A DNA stretch of 64,000 nucleotides. Origin: an uncultured SAR116 cluster alpha proteobacterium (GTDB taxonomy: Bacteria > Pseudomonadota > Alphaproteobacteria > Puniceispirillales > Marisalimonadaceae). Below the pieces are notes generated by a model that was not told the origin of the DNA, made no database searches, and saw nothing but the letters and a program-made list of their open reading frames with translations. The stretch is from the NCBI GenBank assembly GCA_902619485.1, contig CACNEF010000001.1, positions 558,001-622,000 on the forward strand, written 5' to 3'. Below are positions 1 through 10,997 of the stretch, one piece after another. Every line of letters begins with the position of its first letter. Positions within the stretch are counted from its first letter, which is position 1. A program made the translations under genes and the position numbers.

Positions 1-1272
1 TTTGAAAAATATGAGAAAGGTATTTTACACCTTTCAACTGACTCCCAAATAATTTCTAACAGAGCAGAAAATCAATATTACGAAACTATTTTTTTTGAAG
101 CCTCTAAATTTTTTAAGTCTTTAAAAAAAATTCAATTTCATACATCTTATTTTAAGAATAATGAAAATATTTCTAAAAAAAATAAAGTTAAAAAAGTTAA
201 AATAGATCAACTGATCAATTATAATGATTTATCTTTTATTGAGAGTATGTCAATGAAAACAAACTCTAAGTTTTGTTTCGATAATTTTGTCGTGGGTGAA
301 GCTAATCAAATGCCATATGCTGCATCTAAAAGAATATGTGAAAAAAATTCTTTAACTTACAATCCGCTATTTATTCATGGTAATGTAGGAATGGGAAAAA
401 CACATCTATTAAATGCAATTGCAATAGAATTAAAAGCAAATATTCCTAATTTAAAAATTGTAATGATGTCTGCCGAGAGGTTTATGTATCAATTTATAAA
501 ATCAATTAGATTAAAAGAGACAATTAAATTCAAAGATCAATTTCGATCAATTGATATTTTACTGATTGATGATATCCAATTTATAGGTGGTAAAGAGTCT
601 ACTCAAGAAGAATTTTTTTATACTTTTAATGAATTAATTAACCAAGGAAAACAAATAATAATTTCATCTAATAAATCTCCAGTTGATTTAGTGTCTTTAG
701 ATGAAAGACTCAAATCCAGATTATCAGGCGGTCTTGTTGTAGATTTTCTTCCAACTAATTACGAATTGAGATTACAAATATTGAAAAAAAAAATAGAAGT
801 ATTAAACATTAATATTCCAATTGATGTGCTTCAGTTTGTAGCTAGTAAAATAGTAAATAATATTAGAGAATTAGAAGGTGCATTGAATCGTATTTGGGCT
901 AACTTTGAGTTAACAGGTAAAAATATTAATATAGAAAATTCTACAAATTTATTATCTGATCTAATTTCTGCACGTGAAAAAACTATTTCTATAGATAATA
1001 TACAGAAAAAAGTTTCATCTTATTATAATCTTGCTTTTTCTGACATGACTTCATCTAAAAGATCTATTAATATTGCTAGACCTAGACAAATAGCGATGTA
1101 CCTTTCTAAGGGACTAACAAGTTATTCTTACCCTGAAATTGGTAAAGCTTTTGGTGGTAAAGATCATACAACAGTCATACATGCTGTAAAAAAAATTGAG
1201 TCAATGCTTGAAATTGATCAAAAATTAAAAAAACATATTTTTGAGTTAAAAGAGAACATTTTTAAACTATAA
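1..1272 (+). CDS. dnaA: Chromosomal replication initiator DnaA (5' end cut by window edge)
   Basis: DnaA binds DnaA boxes at oriC, melts the origin and recruits the helicase. The frame is open from the first base, so the gene starts upstream of the window. The 423 visible residues compare with roughly 450-480 for the family, so only part of the N-terminal domain is missing. The first 80 or so visible residues are a divergent, lysine-rich domain I/II. The AAA+ domain follows, with Walker A GNVGMGKT near visible residue 127, Walker B LLIDDIQF near 187 and the arginine-finger region RLKSRLSGG near 236. The C-terminal DNA-binding domain carries GGKDHTTVIHA near 385. An internal ATG at 247 would remove domain I and is not the likely start. 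It is followed by dnaN, recF and gyrB, a classic replication cluster. Confidence 0.97.
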   Translation, partial: FEKYEKGILHLSTDSQIISNRAENQYYETIFFEASKFFKSLKKIQFHTSYFKNNENISKKNKVKKVKIDQLINYNDLSFIESMSMKTNSKFCFDNFVVGEANQMPYAASKRICEKNSLTYNPLFIHGNVGMGKTHLLNAIAIELKANIPNLKIVMMSAERFMYQFIKSIRLKETIKFKDQFRSIDILLIDDIQFIGGKESTQEEFFYTFNELINQGKQIIISSNKSPVDLVSLDERLKSRLSGGLVVDFLPTNYELRLQILKKKIEVLNINIPIDVLQFVASKIVNNIRELEGALNRIWANFELTGKNINIENSTNLLSDLISAREKTISIDNIQKKVSSYYNLAFSDMTSSKRSINIARPRQIAMYLSKGLTSYSYPEIGKAFGGKDHTTVIHAVKKIESMLEIDQKLKKHIFELKENIFKL

Positions 1273-1313
1273 ATATTTCTTTATTAATCAAAGAATTTCT
1301 TCGATGTAATTGC

Positions 1314-1343
1314 TTGCTGAAACAACTTTAAACATGTTATAAA
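1314..1343 (+). promoter_or_regulatory. Candidate promoter for dnaN
   Basis: TTGCTG (1314-1319), an 18-base spacer and TATAAA (1338-1343) match a sigma-70 promoter, with a TG one base before the -10 box (extended -10). It lies in the 115-bp gap between dnaA and dnaN, about 45 bases before the dnaN start, which has GAGG at 1377-1380. AT-rich sequence yields such matches by chance, so this is a candidate only. Confidence 0.35.
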
Positions 1344-1387
1344 TAATTGAATATTTTATTTTTTTATAAAATAATTGAGGTTCGAGT

Positions 1388-2497
1388 ATGAATTTTACCA
1401 TAGATAGGAATAATCTTTTAAAACCACTAGGTCATGTATATTCTGTGGTAGAAAGAAGAAACACTATTCCTATTTTATCTAATGTACTTATAGAAACTAA
1501 TTCATCAAAAGTCTCATTTACTGCTACTGACATGGATATGGATATTGTAGAAGAAACAAATTGTATAGTATCAAGTCAAGGAAAAGTAACGTTATCTGCA
1601 CATACATTATATGATATTATAAGAAAACTTCCAGATGGTTCAGAAGTCAAAGTTGAGCTCAAAGAATTAAATGTAGAAGTTTCAGCAGGTAAATCCAAAT
1701 TTATTCTTCCAACTTTACCTGTTGATGATTATCCAATTATGACAAATATTGAAAAAGATTATGAATTCAACGTGCAGTCAATAGACCTTGCCAATTTAAT
1801 TGATAATACAAAATTTGCAATTTCGTTAGAGGAAACAAGATATTATTTAAATGGTATTTTTTTGCATGTTCCTAATTCAGATAGTCACAAATTAAGAGCT
1901 GTTGCCACTGACGGACATAGATTAGCTCAAGCAGAGATACCTCTTCCTGAAGGAGCATCTAACATGCCTGGTATAATCTTGCCAAGAAAAGCTGTAGGTG
2001 AAATTAGAAAGTTAACTGATGGTACTGACGGTAAAATTAAAGTTATCATTTCAAACACTAAGGCTCAATTTGTATTTCCAAACTCAATTCTAACTACAAA
2101 ATTAATTGATGGTTCCTTTCCAGATTACCAAAGAGTTATTCCAAAAGAAAATCTTAACAAACTAGTAGTTTCTAACCAAGAGTTCTCAAAAGCAATTGAC
2201 AGAGTTTCTACTGTTTCATTAGAAAAATCCAGAGCTGTAAAACTTTCACTAAGTAATAATTTATTATCTTTAAATGTAAACAGTCATGATCTTGGAAATG
2301 CATCAGAAGATTTAGAAATTGATTATAGCTACGATAATATAGAAATCGGATTTAATTCAAAATACCTTTTGGATATAACATCTCAAATACAAGGTAAAGA
2401 AATTCAAATTTTATTATCAGACTCTGCTTCACCAGCATTAATTACAGATCCTGATCAAGATGGGGTTATTTTTGTTTTAATGCCTATGAGAGTCTGA
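1388..2497 (+). CDS. dnaN: DNA polymerase III beta subunit (sliding clamp)
   Basis: The beta clamp forms a ring around DNA and tethers polymerase III, MutS and other partners. The protein has 369 residues, the normal length, and reads as three successive clamp folds of about 120 residues each. Conserved stretches include the early RRNTIPILSN segment, TDGHRLA in the middle domain, and the C-terminal PMRV that forms part of the partner-binding pocket. The start is set by GAGG seven bases upstream of ATG. It lies between dnaA and recF. Confidence 0.97.
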   Translation: MNFTIDRNNLLKPLGHVYSVVERRNTIPILSNVLIETNSSKVSFTATDMDMDIVEETNCIVSSQGKVTLSAHTLYDIIRKLPDGSEVKVELKELNVEVSAGKSKFILPTLPVDDYPIMTNIEKDYEFNVQSIDLANLIDNTKFAISLEETRYYLNGIFLHVPNSDSHKLRAVATDGHRLAQAEIPLPEGASNMPGIILPRKAVGEIRKLTDGTDGKIKVIISNTKAQFVFPNSILTTKLIDGSFPDYQRVIPKENLNKLVVSNQEFSKAIDRVSTVSLEKSRAVKLSLSNNLLSLNVNSHDLGNASEDLEIDYSYDNIEIGFNSKYLLDITSQIQGKEIQILLSDSASPALITDPDQDGVIFVLMPMRV

Positions 2498-2520
2498 TTT
2501 TCTGTCAGATTTAAATCAGA
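2493..2520 (+). other. Inverted repeat spanning the dnaN stop codon
   Basis: TCTGATTT (2493-2500) and AAATCAGA (2513-2520) are perfect 8-base complements with a 12-base loop. The left arm contains the dnaN stop codon, and the right arm ends 5 bases before the recF Shine-Dalgarno AGGAG (2526-2530). There is no T-run after it, so it is not a standard terminator. It could modulate recF translation or mRNA decay, or be chance in AT-rich DNA. Confidence 0.3.
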
Positions 2521-2534
2521 AATCTAGGAGAATA

Positions 2535-3758
2535 ATGAACAATAATATTTTAAGTTTCAAAGAGGACTTTTCTAACATAGAAGATTATAAAAGTTTTTAC
2601 ATCAAAAAAATTAGTCTTAAAAATTTTAGAAATCACAAAAATTTAAATCTAAATTTAAAAAACTCCTCCATATTAATATATGGTGGAAATGGGTCTGGTA
2701 AAACAAATATTTTAGAAGCCATTTCTCTATTAAATCAAGGTAAAGGCATAAGAAAAGCAAAAATAGACAATTTTTTGAATCAAGAAAAAATATACGATAA
2801 CCGTGTCAAAACTTGGGGCATTAATGTAGATTTTATAAGTCCAAACGGTAAATTTAATATTGGCACAGGCTTAAAAAAAACTGGAACTAGTAATTCAAGA
2901 ATTGCTAAGCTAAATTCAAATTATACACCATTGAGTTCTTTAGGAGAAATTTTAAATATATCATGGATTACCCCTCAACTTTGTGTTTTGATCTTATCAA
3001 GTATGAATGAAAAAAGACGTTTTATTGACAGACTTACTATGTCAATAGATAGCCTACATTTAAACAGAGTATATAAATACGATAAATTATTTAGACAAAG
3101 AAATAAAATTTTGATGCAACCCAATAGTGATGAGAAATGGTTAGATACTATAGAATCCCAAATTTCTGAATTGTCAGTTTCTATTATTGCTAGAAGATTA
3201 GACTTATTAGAAGAACTTGAAAATTTATATAAAATTGAATTAAAAAATAATCATTTAACTGAGCATTTTCCTGCTGTTAGGATTACAATTAATGGGAAAA
3301 TTGAAAAATTACTTGAGGAAAAACCTGCTGTAGAAGTTGAAGATTACGTAAAGTCAGAATTAAAAAAATCAAGATTTGATTACGACTTATCTGTTTCTGG
3401 ACCAAATAACTCCATAATAGAAATTTTTAATAGAATCGATAATAAAAATTTAGATACTTCCTCCACTGGAGAACAAAAACTTATATTAATATCAATTATC
3501 TTATCCCATGCTAGGTTGCTGAATGATAAATTTAATATGGCACCAATCTTATTATTAGATGACATTATTGAGCACTTAGACAATAAGCATAGAAAAGCGT
3601 TATTTTTAGAGGTGTCGAGACATGATGCTCAATCCTGGTTTACAAGTACTAGCAAGGATGCTTTTACAGGATACCCAGGCTTTATTGATAAAATAAATCT
3701 TCAAAATATCAAGGAAAATTTTGATGGTAATTATCATTTTAGATATGGAGATATTTAA
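2535..3758 (+). CDS. recF: DNA replication and repair protein RecF
   Basis: RecF is an SMC-like ATPase that helps load RecA at single-strand gaps. The 407-residue product is slightly longer than the usual 360-390 because of about 20 extra N-terminal residues before the conserved LKNFRNH segment. Walker A GGNGSGKTN lies near residue 50, the ABC-type signature STGEQKL near 309, and Walker B ILLLDDIIEHLD near 338. AGGAG at 2526-2530 supports this ATG. It directly abuts gyrB: the recF stop is followed at once by the gyrB ATG. Confidence 0.94.
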   Translation: MNNNILSFKEDFSNIEDYKSFYIKKISLKNFRNHKNLNLNLKNSSILIYGGNGSGKTNILEAISLLNQGKGIRKAKIDNFLNQEKIYDNRVKTWGINVDFISPNGKFNIGTGLKKTGTSNSRIAKLNSNYTPLSSLGEILNISWITPQLCVLILSSMNEKRRFIDRLTMSIDSLHLNRVYKYDKLFRQRNKILMQPNSDEKWLDTIESQISELSVSIIARRLDLLEELENLYKIELKNNHLTEHFPAVRITINGKIEKLLEEKPAVEVEDYVKSELKKSRFDYDLSVSGPNNSIIEIFNRIDNKNLDTSSTGEQKLILISIILSHARLLNDKFNMAPILLLDDIIEHLDNKHRKALFLEVSRHDAQSWFTSTSKDAFTGYPGFIDKINLQNIKENFDGNYHFRYGDI

Positions 3759-6194
<2,436 letters not shown>

Positions 6195-6196
6195 AA

Positions 6197-7429
6197 TTAA
6201 TTTAACATATTATCCTTTCTCATTATATGGTCTGAAATTTGTTGAGAAGTAAATGCGCTTAGTGTCCATCCAAGATGTCCGTGACCAGTGTTATAAAATA
6301 CTCCGGGTAACTTTCCACTTCCAACTTTTGGCACCATACTTGGTGTCATGGGTCTTAAACCAGCCCAAGGTATAGCGTGTTCGGTAGACACTTTAGGAAA
6401 AAGCTCGTTACACCACTTAATAAGAGGATTTATCCTATCAGCTCTTATGTCTTTATTATAACCATTAAACTCAGCAGTTCCTGCAACTCTAAATCTATTT
6501 TTTCCTAATCTACTTGAAACAATTTTAGCTTTATCATCTAGTAAAGATACATAAGGAGCATTTTTGATGCTTTCTTTGTCGTCAAGCAAAATTGTAATCG
6601 AATACCCCTTTACAGGATATATATTGATTTTGTCACCCAAGTTATTCGCTATAAATTTACTATTAACACCAGCACAAACTACAATCCCGTCATAATTTTG
6701 TTTCTGAATTTCATTTGATTGATTAAAGGTAAGTATTGGTTGTTTTTTATCATGATTAACTTTAACTATCTCTGTTTCGTAAAAGAATTTTACACCTTTT
6801 TTTTCACAAGCATCAGCAAGTAATTTTGTAAATTTATGAATATCACCAGACATATCACTTTTTGTATAAAATCCGCCAATAAAATTCTTAAGATTTAAAG
6901 TTGGTTCAATAGATAGCATTTCATCTATAGAAATTTCTTTTCTATCTAATCCTGCCTCTAAAAGCCATTTATTAACCTCTCTACCATGTTCTAATGATGC
7001 GTCACACTCACATAAATGCATGATACCTTTCTCTTCAAGATCTAGTTCAATATTTTCTTTTTTTAGTATCCTTTTGAACTCATCTCTACTATTGATAGCC
7101 ATTTTAGCGGTTAAAATTGTATTTTTTTTGTGGTTTGGAATATTACTTATAAAATCAATTATCCAGCTTATTTTATGAAAGTTTAGCTTTGGACTGAATA
7201 GCAATGGTGCATCTTTTTTTAACATCCATTGAATACCTTTTCCTATTGTTGACCAACTATTCCAAACTTCTGCGTTGCAAGCAGATAATTGTCCACCATT
7301 TGCAAAACTTGTTTCCATAGCTGCATAACGGTTTTTATCAAATACAGATACAATATACCCTCTTTCTAAAAGTTGGTAGGCGGTTGTTATCCCAGTTATA
7401 CCTGCTCCTATTATTGCAATATTTTTCAT
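6197..7429 (-). CDS. dadA: FAD-dependent amino-acid oxidase/dehydrogenase, DadA type
   Basis: A DAO-family flavoenzyme resembling the small subunit of D-amino-acid dehydrogenase, which oxidises D-alanine and related amino acids to keto acids and passes electrons to the respiratory chain. The 410-residue length matches DadA. The N-terminal FAD site is IIGAGITGITTAYQL, followed by NGGQLSACNAEVW, a conserved DadA-type segment. The C-terminal FAD contact region includes WAGLRPMTPSMVP and NTGHGHLGWT. The leader carries a tandem glycine riboswitch (7468-7628), so expression is expected to respond to glycine. The true substrate could therefore be glycine, sarcosine or a D-amino acid. The family assignment is firm and the substrate is not. 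Confidence 0.88.
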   Translation of the reverse strand: MKNIAIIGAGITGITTAYQLLERGYIVSVFDKNRYAAMETSFANGGQLSACNAEVWNSWSTIGKGIQWMLKKDAPLLFSPKLNFHKISWIIDFISNIPNHKKNTILTAKMAINSRDEFKRILKKENIELDLEEKGIMHLCECDASLEHGREVNKWLLEAGLDRKEISIDEMLSIEPTLNLKNFIGGFYTKSDMSGDIHKFTKLLADACEKKGVKFFYETEIVKVNHDKKQPILTFNQSNEIQKQNYDGIVVCAGVNSKFIANNLGDKINIYPVKGYSITILLDDKESIKNAPYVSLLDDKAKIVSSRLGKNRFRVAGTAEFNGYNKDIRADRINPLIKWCNELFPKVSTEHAIPWAGLRPMTPSMVPKVGSGKLPGVFYNTGHGHLGWTLSAFTSQQISDHIMRKDNMLN

Positions 7430-7467
7430 AACAAACCCCGCGACAAAGATTTTTTAAATTAAATACT

Positions 7468-7628
7468 ACCCCATCTGTCACGGAACCTGAAAGATTGACC
7501 AAAACTGGCTTACCCCTTCGGTGGATGATAAAATCATCACTCTCCAGATTATCAACTTTTTATGTTTCGGGTGCCTGAGAGTTTCCGGGGTGGTTGCTCC
7601 TTCGGCGGTTATAAATAACTCTCTCACA
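7468..7628 (-). promoter_or_regulatory. Tandem glycine riboswitch (gcvT motif)
   Basis: Read on the minus strand, this leader has two consecutive glycine-aptamer cores. The 5' aptamer (about 7628-7561) shows GAGAGAG, then GCCGAAGGAGCAA, then AAACTCTCAGGC. The 3' aptamer (about 7547-7468) shows GGAGAG, CACCGAAGGGGTAA, CTTTCAGG and GACAGATGGGG. These are the hallmark conserved blocks of the glycine riboswitch family, in the usual order and with a short linker. The 3' aptamer ends about 38 bases before the dadA ATG. CGGGGT in the ribosome-binding region (7435-7440) is complementary to ACCCCG inside the first aptamer (7586-7591), a possible but unproven route for translational control. No strong terminator lies between aptamer and gene. 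Confidence 0.93.
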
Positions 7629-7648
7629 CAAAAAGACTATGATAAATT

Positions 7649-7677
7649 AGGTTACCAATGTTTTAAAATAAAAACAA
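7649..7677 (-). promoter_or_regulatory. Candidate promoter for the riboswitch-dadA transcript
   Basis: On the minus strand TTGTTT (7677-7672), a 17-base spacer and TAACCT (7654-7649) sit about 20 bases before the first aptamer, so a transcript starting here would include the complete riboswitch. The upstream exporter gene ends at 7691, so this is the only gap available. The -10 match is modest. Confidence 0.35.
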
Positions 7678-7690
7678 TAGTATAAAATCT

Positions 7691-8566
7691 CTAAATTTTT
7701 ATTTGTTTTTTTGAAACCATAAATACTCCAAGACATGAAATAAACAAACCCAACAAGTCAAAAGAACTGAATGTTTCTTCTAATATTAAAAAAGCAAGTA
7801 AAGCAGAAATAGGTGGTATTAAAAAAAATAAAGTAGATGTTTCATTTGCTTTGTTATTTGCTAGTAACCACATCAAAATTAAAAATGCGCCAAGTGAAAT
7901 AGCAAATATTTGCCATGACATAGCTAAAATAAAATCATATGAAAAATTTATAAAAAATTTTTCAAAGCAAACCGCTAGAATTAGATGAAAAATTGTAGCA
8001 CTTAATGCTTGTAAAAAATTATTTCCTGCCAAGGATAAGTCAGATCCTATTTTTTTTTGCCAAATAATACCTAATGAAGAAGAGACTAGCCCAACAATTC
8101 CAGCAAAAAATGCAACTACAGTTAGACCATTAACCAGGTCAGAAACTATGATTATTATTGCACCGATAAAGCCTAAAAGGATTCCTATCCACTGAAATTT
8201 ACTTAAATTTTCATTCAAATAAACTTTTGCTAGAAATGATGTTAGAATAGGTTGTAATGAGACAATTAAAGCTATGAGAGCAGCTGATATACCTTTAGAT
8301 AAAGCAAAAAAGACTCCACCTAAATAAAAGCCATGAAATAAAAGCCCGCTAATGGACGCATTTTTAAATGATTTGAAAGAAATATATTTGCGTTTTGAAA
8401 AAAAAATGAAAAAAAGGAAAAATAAGAAGGCAACTATTCCAAATCTTATTGAAAGCGAAAGAAAAGGTGGGGCATTATCAACTATAATTTTACTAGTGAT
8501 GAATGCTGAAGACCATAGCGTAACAAAAATTATTGGTATTGTATTATAAATATTAACAACTCTCAT
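7691..8566 (-). CDS. EamA/DMT-family membrane transporter
   Basis: A drug/metabolite-transporter family permease, usually an exporter of small metabolites such as amino acids. The 291 residues form about ten hydrophobic helices in two EamA repeats. The first repeat begins near LWSSAFITSK, a typical first-helix motif, and the second near VAFFAGIVGLVSSSLGIIWQKK. The substrate cannot be read from the sequence. It lies upstream of the glycine-riboswitch unit and may share a transcript with the rhodanese gene 23 bases before it. Confidence 0.88.
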   Translation of the reverse strand: MRVVNIYNTIPIIFVTLWSSAFITSKIIVDNAPPFLSLSIRFGIVAFLFFLFFIFFSKRKYISFKSFKNASISGLLFHGFYLGGVFFALSKGISAALIALIVSLQPILTSFLAKVYLNENLSKFQWIGILLGFIGAIIIIVSDLVNGLTVVAFFAGIVGLVSSSLGIIWQKKIGSDLSLAGNNFLQALSATIFHLILAVCFEKFFINFSYDFILAMSWQIFAISLGAFLILMWLLANNKANETSTLFFLIPPISALLAFLILEETFSSFDLLGLFISCLGVFMVSKKQIKI

Positions 8567-8589
8567 ATTGTTAACTCTATCATAATAAA

Positions 8590-8985
8590 TTATTTTGGTT
8601 TTTCAATTGGCCCTTTTTCTTTTAACCACTCATTAAAACCTCCAACTAAATGAGAGGTATTTAAAAGTCCTATTTCGTTTGCTGAAAGTGTGGCAAGGGC
8701 CGAACGCCAGTCAGATGCACAATAAAAAATAAAATGATAATCATCATTAAAAATTTTTTTATGATATGGACTTTCAGGATCTATCCAAAACTCTAACATA
8801 CATCTTGGAACATGTTTTGCTCCTAAGATACGTCCAGTTTTTTCGATTTCTCTTACATCCCTGACATCAACAAATAAGTTCGTTTTATTTGAATGCATTT
8901 TAATAGCATCACTAACTTCTAAATTATTAATTTGTTTCTTGGCACTTTCCACAAGTTTCATAACTGAGGTTTTTACTTTAATCAT
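8590..8985 (-). CDS. Rhodanese-like domain protein
   Basis: A single rhodanese domain of 131 residues. Motifs include the DVRDVREIE segment near residue 40, GAKHVPRCMLEFWID, the active-site loop YCASDWRSAL with the catalytic cysteine near residue 89, and the C-terminal GGFNEWLKEKGP. Such proteins carry persulfide sulfur or act as sulfurtransferases, but the acceptor is unknown. It sits 33 bases downstream of the renalase-like FAD gene on the same strand. Confidence 0.88.
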   Translation of the reverse strand: MIKVKTSVMKLVESAKKQINNLEVSDAIKMHSNKTNLFVDVRDVREIEKTGRILGAKHVPRCMLEFWIDPESPYHKKIFNDDYHFIFYCASDWRSALATLSANEIGLLNTSHLVGGFNEWLKEKGPIEKPK

Positions 8986-9018
8986 ATTTTTACTTTCTTT
9001 TTATATGAAATAATCAAT

Positions 9019-9951
9019 TTATTTTAGTCTATTAAAAATTAAATTAGCTGCTTTATTTCCTGAAATAAATGCGGACTCAACATTTGGACCCTCCAAAAAA
9101 TCTCCAGCAATCGCAACAGAGTATTTAGGATCAATCTGAGGCCCTAAGCACTTTTTTGCTACCTTAGCATATCTCCAAACATGTAAACTATGAAACTTTA
9201 TCTTTGAACTATAAAAAAACTTTTTAATTGATGACATTATTTTTTCTTTTAGAAAATTTTTATCTTTATGATAATTTAAGTCTGAAAATTTTTCATTGGT
9301 ATGAGCAGTCCAAACATTTATGTTGCTACCAGAGGCCATCCAACTCAATATTCCTGGTTTTTTATAAAAATCATAATAAGTATTTAGACCTGATGGAATT
9401 TCATCAAAAGTGAACATTAGAGCTATACATGCATGATATGATCCTGTTTTGAGAGTTTTTTGTAACAAAGGAAATTGATTTAATAATTCATGGTTTTGTG
9501 GTGCTGGAAGTGTTGAAATAACACCGTCGTAACTTACCCATTTTTTAATTTTATTATCAAGAATTTTAATTTTATCATTATCTGGTTTAACTTTAACAAT
9601 TTTAACTTTTTGTTGAATGTTTAATTCATTTGATAAATTAAGCAAAAAATCTCTCATTGTTTTGTTTCCCCTATACCTTTTAGGATCAAAATTTCCAAAT
9701 TCTTTTACATATTTCCCATTAACTCCATTACTAATAATTTTTTTAAATTCATGTGTCTTAGCAGTAAAAAATTGAGCACCATGAAAAAAAAAACTTGAAC
9801 TAGAATTGTTTTTTATTTCTTTAGTGCTCACTCTTCCACCTATAAAATTACCTTTATCTACAATAATTGAATTTATACCATAAGATTTTAGCTTTAATGA
9901 TGAAGAAATTCCTGCTATTCCTGAACCAATTATTATCACTTTTTTTGACAT
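9019..9951 (-). CDS. FAD/NAD(P)-dependent oxidoreductase, renalase-like (COG3380 type)
   Basis: A 310-residue flavoprotein with an N-terminal dinucleotide fold, IIGSGIAGISSSLKL, a GGRVST second motif, and HGAQFFTAK near residue 57, which is characteristic of renalase-like oxidoreductases. The C-terminal part has LHVWRYAKVAK and IAGDFLEGPNVESAFISG, the flavin-contacting end. Physiological substrates of bacterial homologues are mostly unknown, although some oxidise aberrant dihydronicotinamide isomers. It is the first gene of a minus-strand run with the rhodanese and EamA genes, and divergent from the HAD gene. Confidence 0.85.
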   Translation of the reverse strand: MSKKVIIIGSGIAGISSSLKLKSYGINSIIVDKGNFIGGRVSTKEIKNNSSSSFFFHGAQFFTAKTHEFKKIISNGVNGKYVKEFGNFDPKRYRGNKTMRDFLLNLSNELNIQQKVKIVKVKPDNDKIKILDNKIKKWVSYDGVISTLPAPQNHELLNQFPLLQKTLKTGSYHACIALMFTFDEIPSGLNTYYDFYKKPGILSWMASGSNINVWTAHTNEKFSDLNYHKDKNFLKEKIMSSIKKFFYSSKIKFHSLHVWRYAKVAKKCLGPQIDPKYSVAIAGDFLEGPNVESAFISGNKAANLIFNRLK

Positions 9952-9998
9952 TTTTATCCTTTCAAAAATAGTTATAATTTAGAGGATTTAAGATAAAA

Positions 9999-10994
9999 AT
10001 GGAAAATTTTAATATAAAATCTGAATTTGTATTAGAAAAATTTAAATTTGATCAAAAATTTATAATTCCACAAGTCAAAGATATGAATGCAGACTCTGTC
10101 ATAAATATTTATGAAAGTATGCGAGATTTTTTTCCAAAATATCAAGAAAATAATCAAGACATAATTTTAGCCCCTAGATTAGAGAATATTTTAGATAATT
10201 TTGAAGCCTTGTTATTAGATGCGTTTGGTGTATTAAATGTTGGTTCTTCTCTAATTCCTGGAATCATTAAAACACTAGAAAAAGCAAGACAAAAAAATAT
10301 TACTCTCCTTGTTGTAACCAATGGCGCAAGTAATAATTCATTTAAAAAAAGAGATCAACTTGCTTCATTAGGATTAGAATTTTCAAATGATGAGATAATC
10401 TCAAGTAGAGAAACAGCCGAAATATTTTTGTCATTTAATAAACCTGAGGGTCCTTTGGGTGTCTTGGGTAATGTTGGTAATGATTTTAACATACCCAACC
10501 TCAGCAGTTTTGAACTTGAACAAGACCTAGATATGTTTGATGAAATGAATTCATTTATATTACTTGGAACGCTCCAGTGGGATACTGTATGGCAAGAAAT
10601 TTTGTTTAATTCTCTAAAAGCTAATCCAAGACCTTTATTTGTAGCTAATCCGGATATAGTAGCCCCACATGAAAAAAAATTTAGTATGGAGCCTGCATAT
10701 TATGTATCGCATCTAATAAAAAATGGCATTCATCTTCCATTTTGGTTAGGAAAACCTTTCCCAACAATTTTTGAGCTGGCTATGAATAGACTAAATGAGC
10801 TATCAGGAAGACATATTCCTTTATCTAGAATAGGTATGGTTGGAGATAGTCTACATACAGATATTTTAGGTGCCAATAGTTATGGATTGAAATCTATTTT
10901 AATGACAAAATATGGTTTATTTAAAAACATAAACGTAGGCAGAATAATTAAAAAAACTAAAATTTCTCCAGATTACATTGTCGAGGCTCCATAA
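9999..10994 (+). CDS. HAD-superfamily hydrolase, class IIA (NagD-like)
   Basis: A 331-residue HAD protein. Motif I is LLLDAFGVLN near residue 72, motif II VVTNGAS near 107, a cap domain follows, and the C-terminal GKPFPTIFELA and GMVGDSLHTDILGA carry motifs III and IV. In ordinary HAD phosphatases motif I is DxD; here the +2 residue is Phe, as in the related subfamily with DVWGVL motifs, so phosphatase activity should not be assumed. About 65 residues precede the HAD fold, more than in NagD. It is three bases upstream of the ABC ATPase gene, so the two are probably co-transcribed. Confidence 0.83.
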   Translation: MENFNIKSEFVLEKFKFDQKFIIPQVKDMNADSVINIYESMRDFFPKYQENNQDIILAPRLENILDNFEALLLDAFGVLNVGSSLIPGIIKTLEKARQKNITLLVVTNGASNNSFKKRDQLASLGLEFSNDEIISSRETAEIFLSFNKPEGPLGVLGNVGNDFNIPNLSSFELEQDLDMFDEMNSFILLGTLQWDTVWQEILFNSLKANPRPLFVANPDIVAPHEKKFSMEPAYYVSHLIKNGIHLPFWLGKPFPTIFELAMNRLNELSGRHIPLSRIGMVGDSLHTDILGANSYGLKSILMTKYGLFKNINVGRIIKKTKISPDYIVEAP

Positions 10995-10997
10995 GAT

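Noticed and set aside
1273..1387. oriC or DnaA boxes between dnaA and dnaN
   Set aside because: No TTATCCACA-type box was seen in this gap; the origin, if near, would lie upstream of the window.
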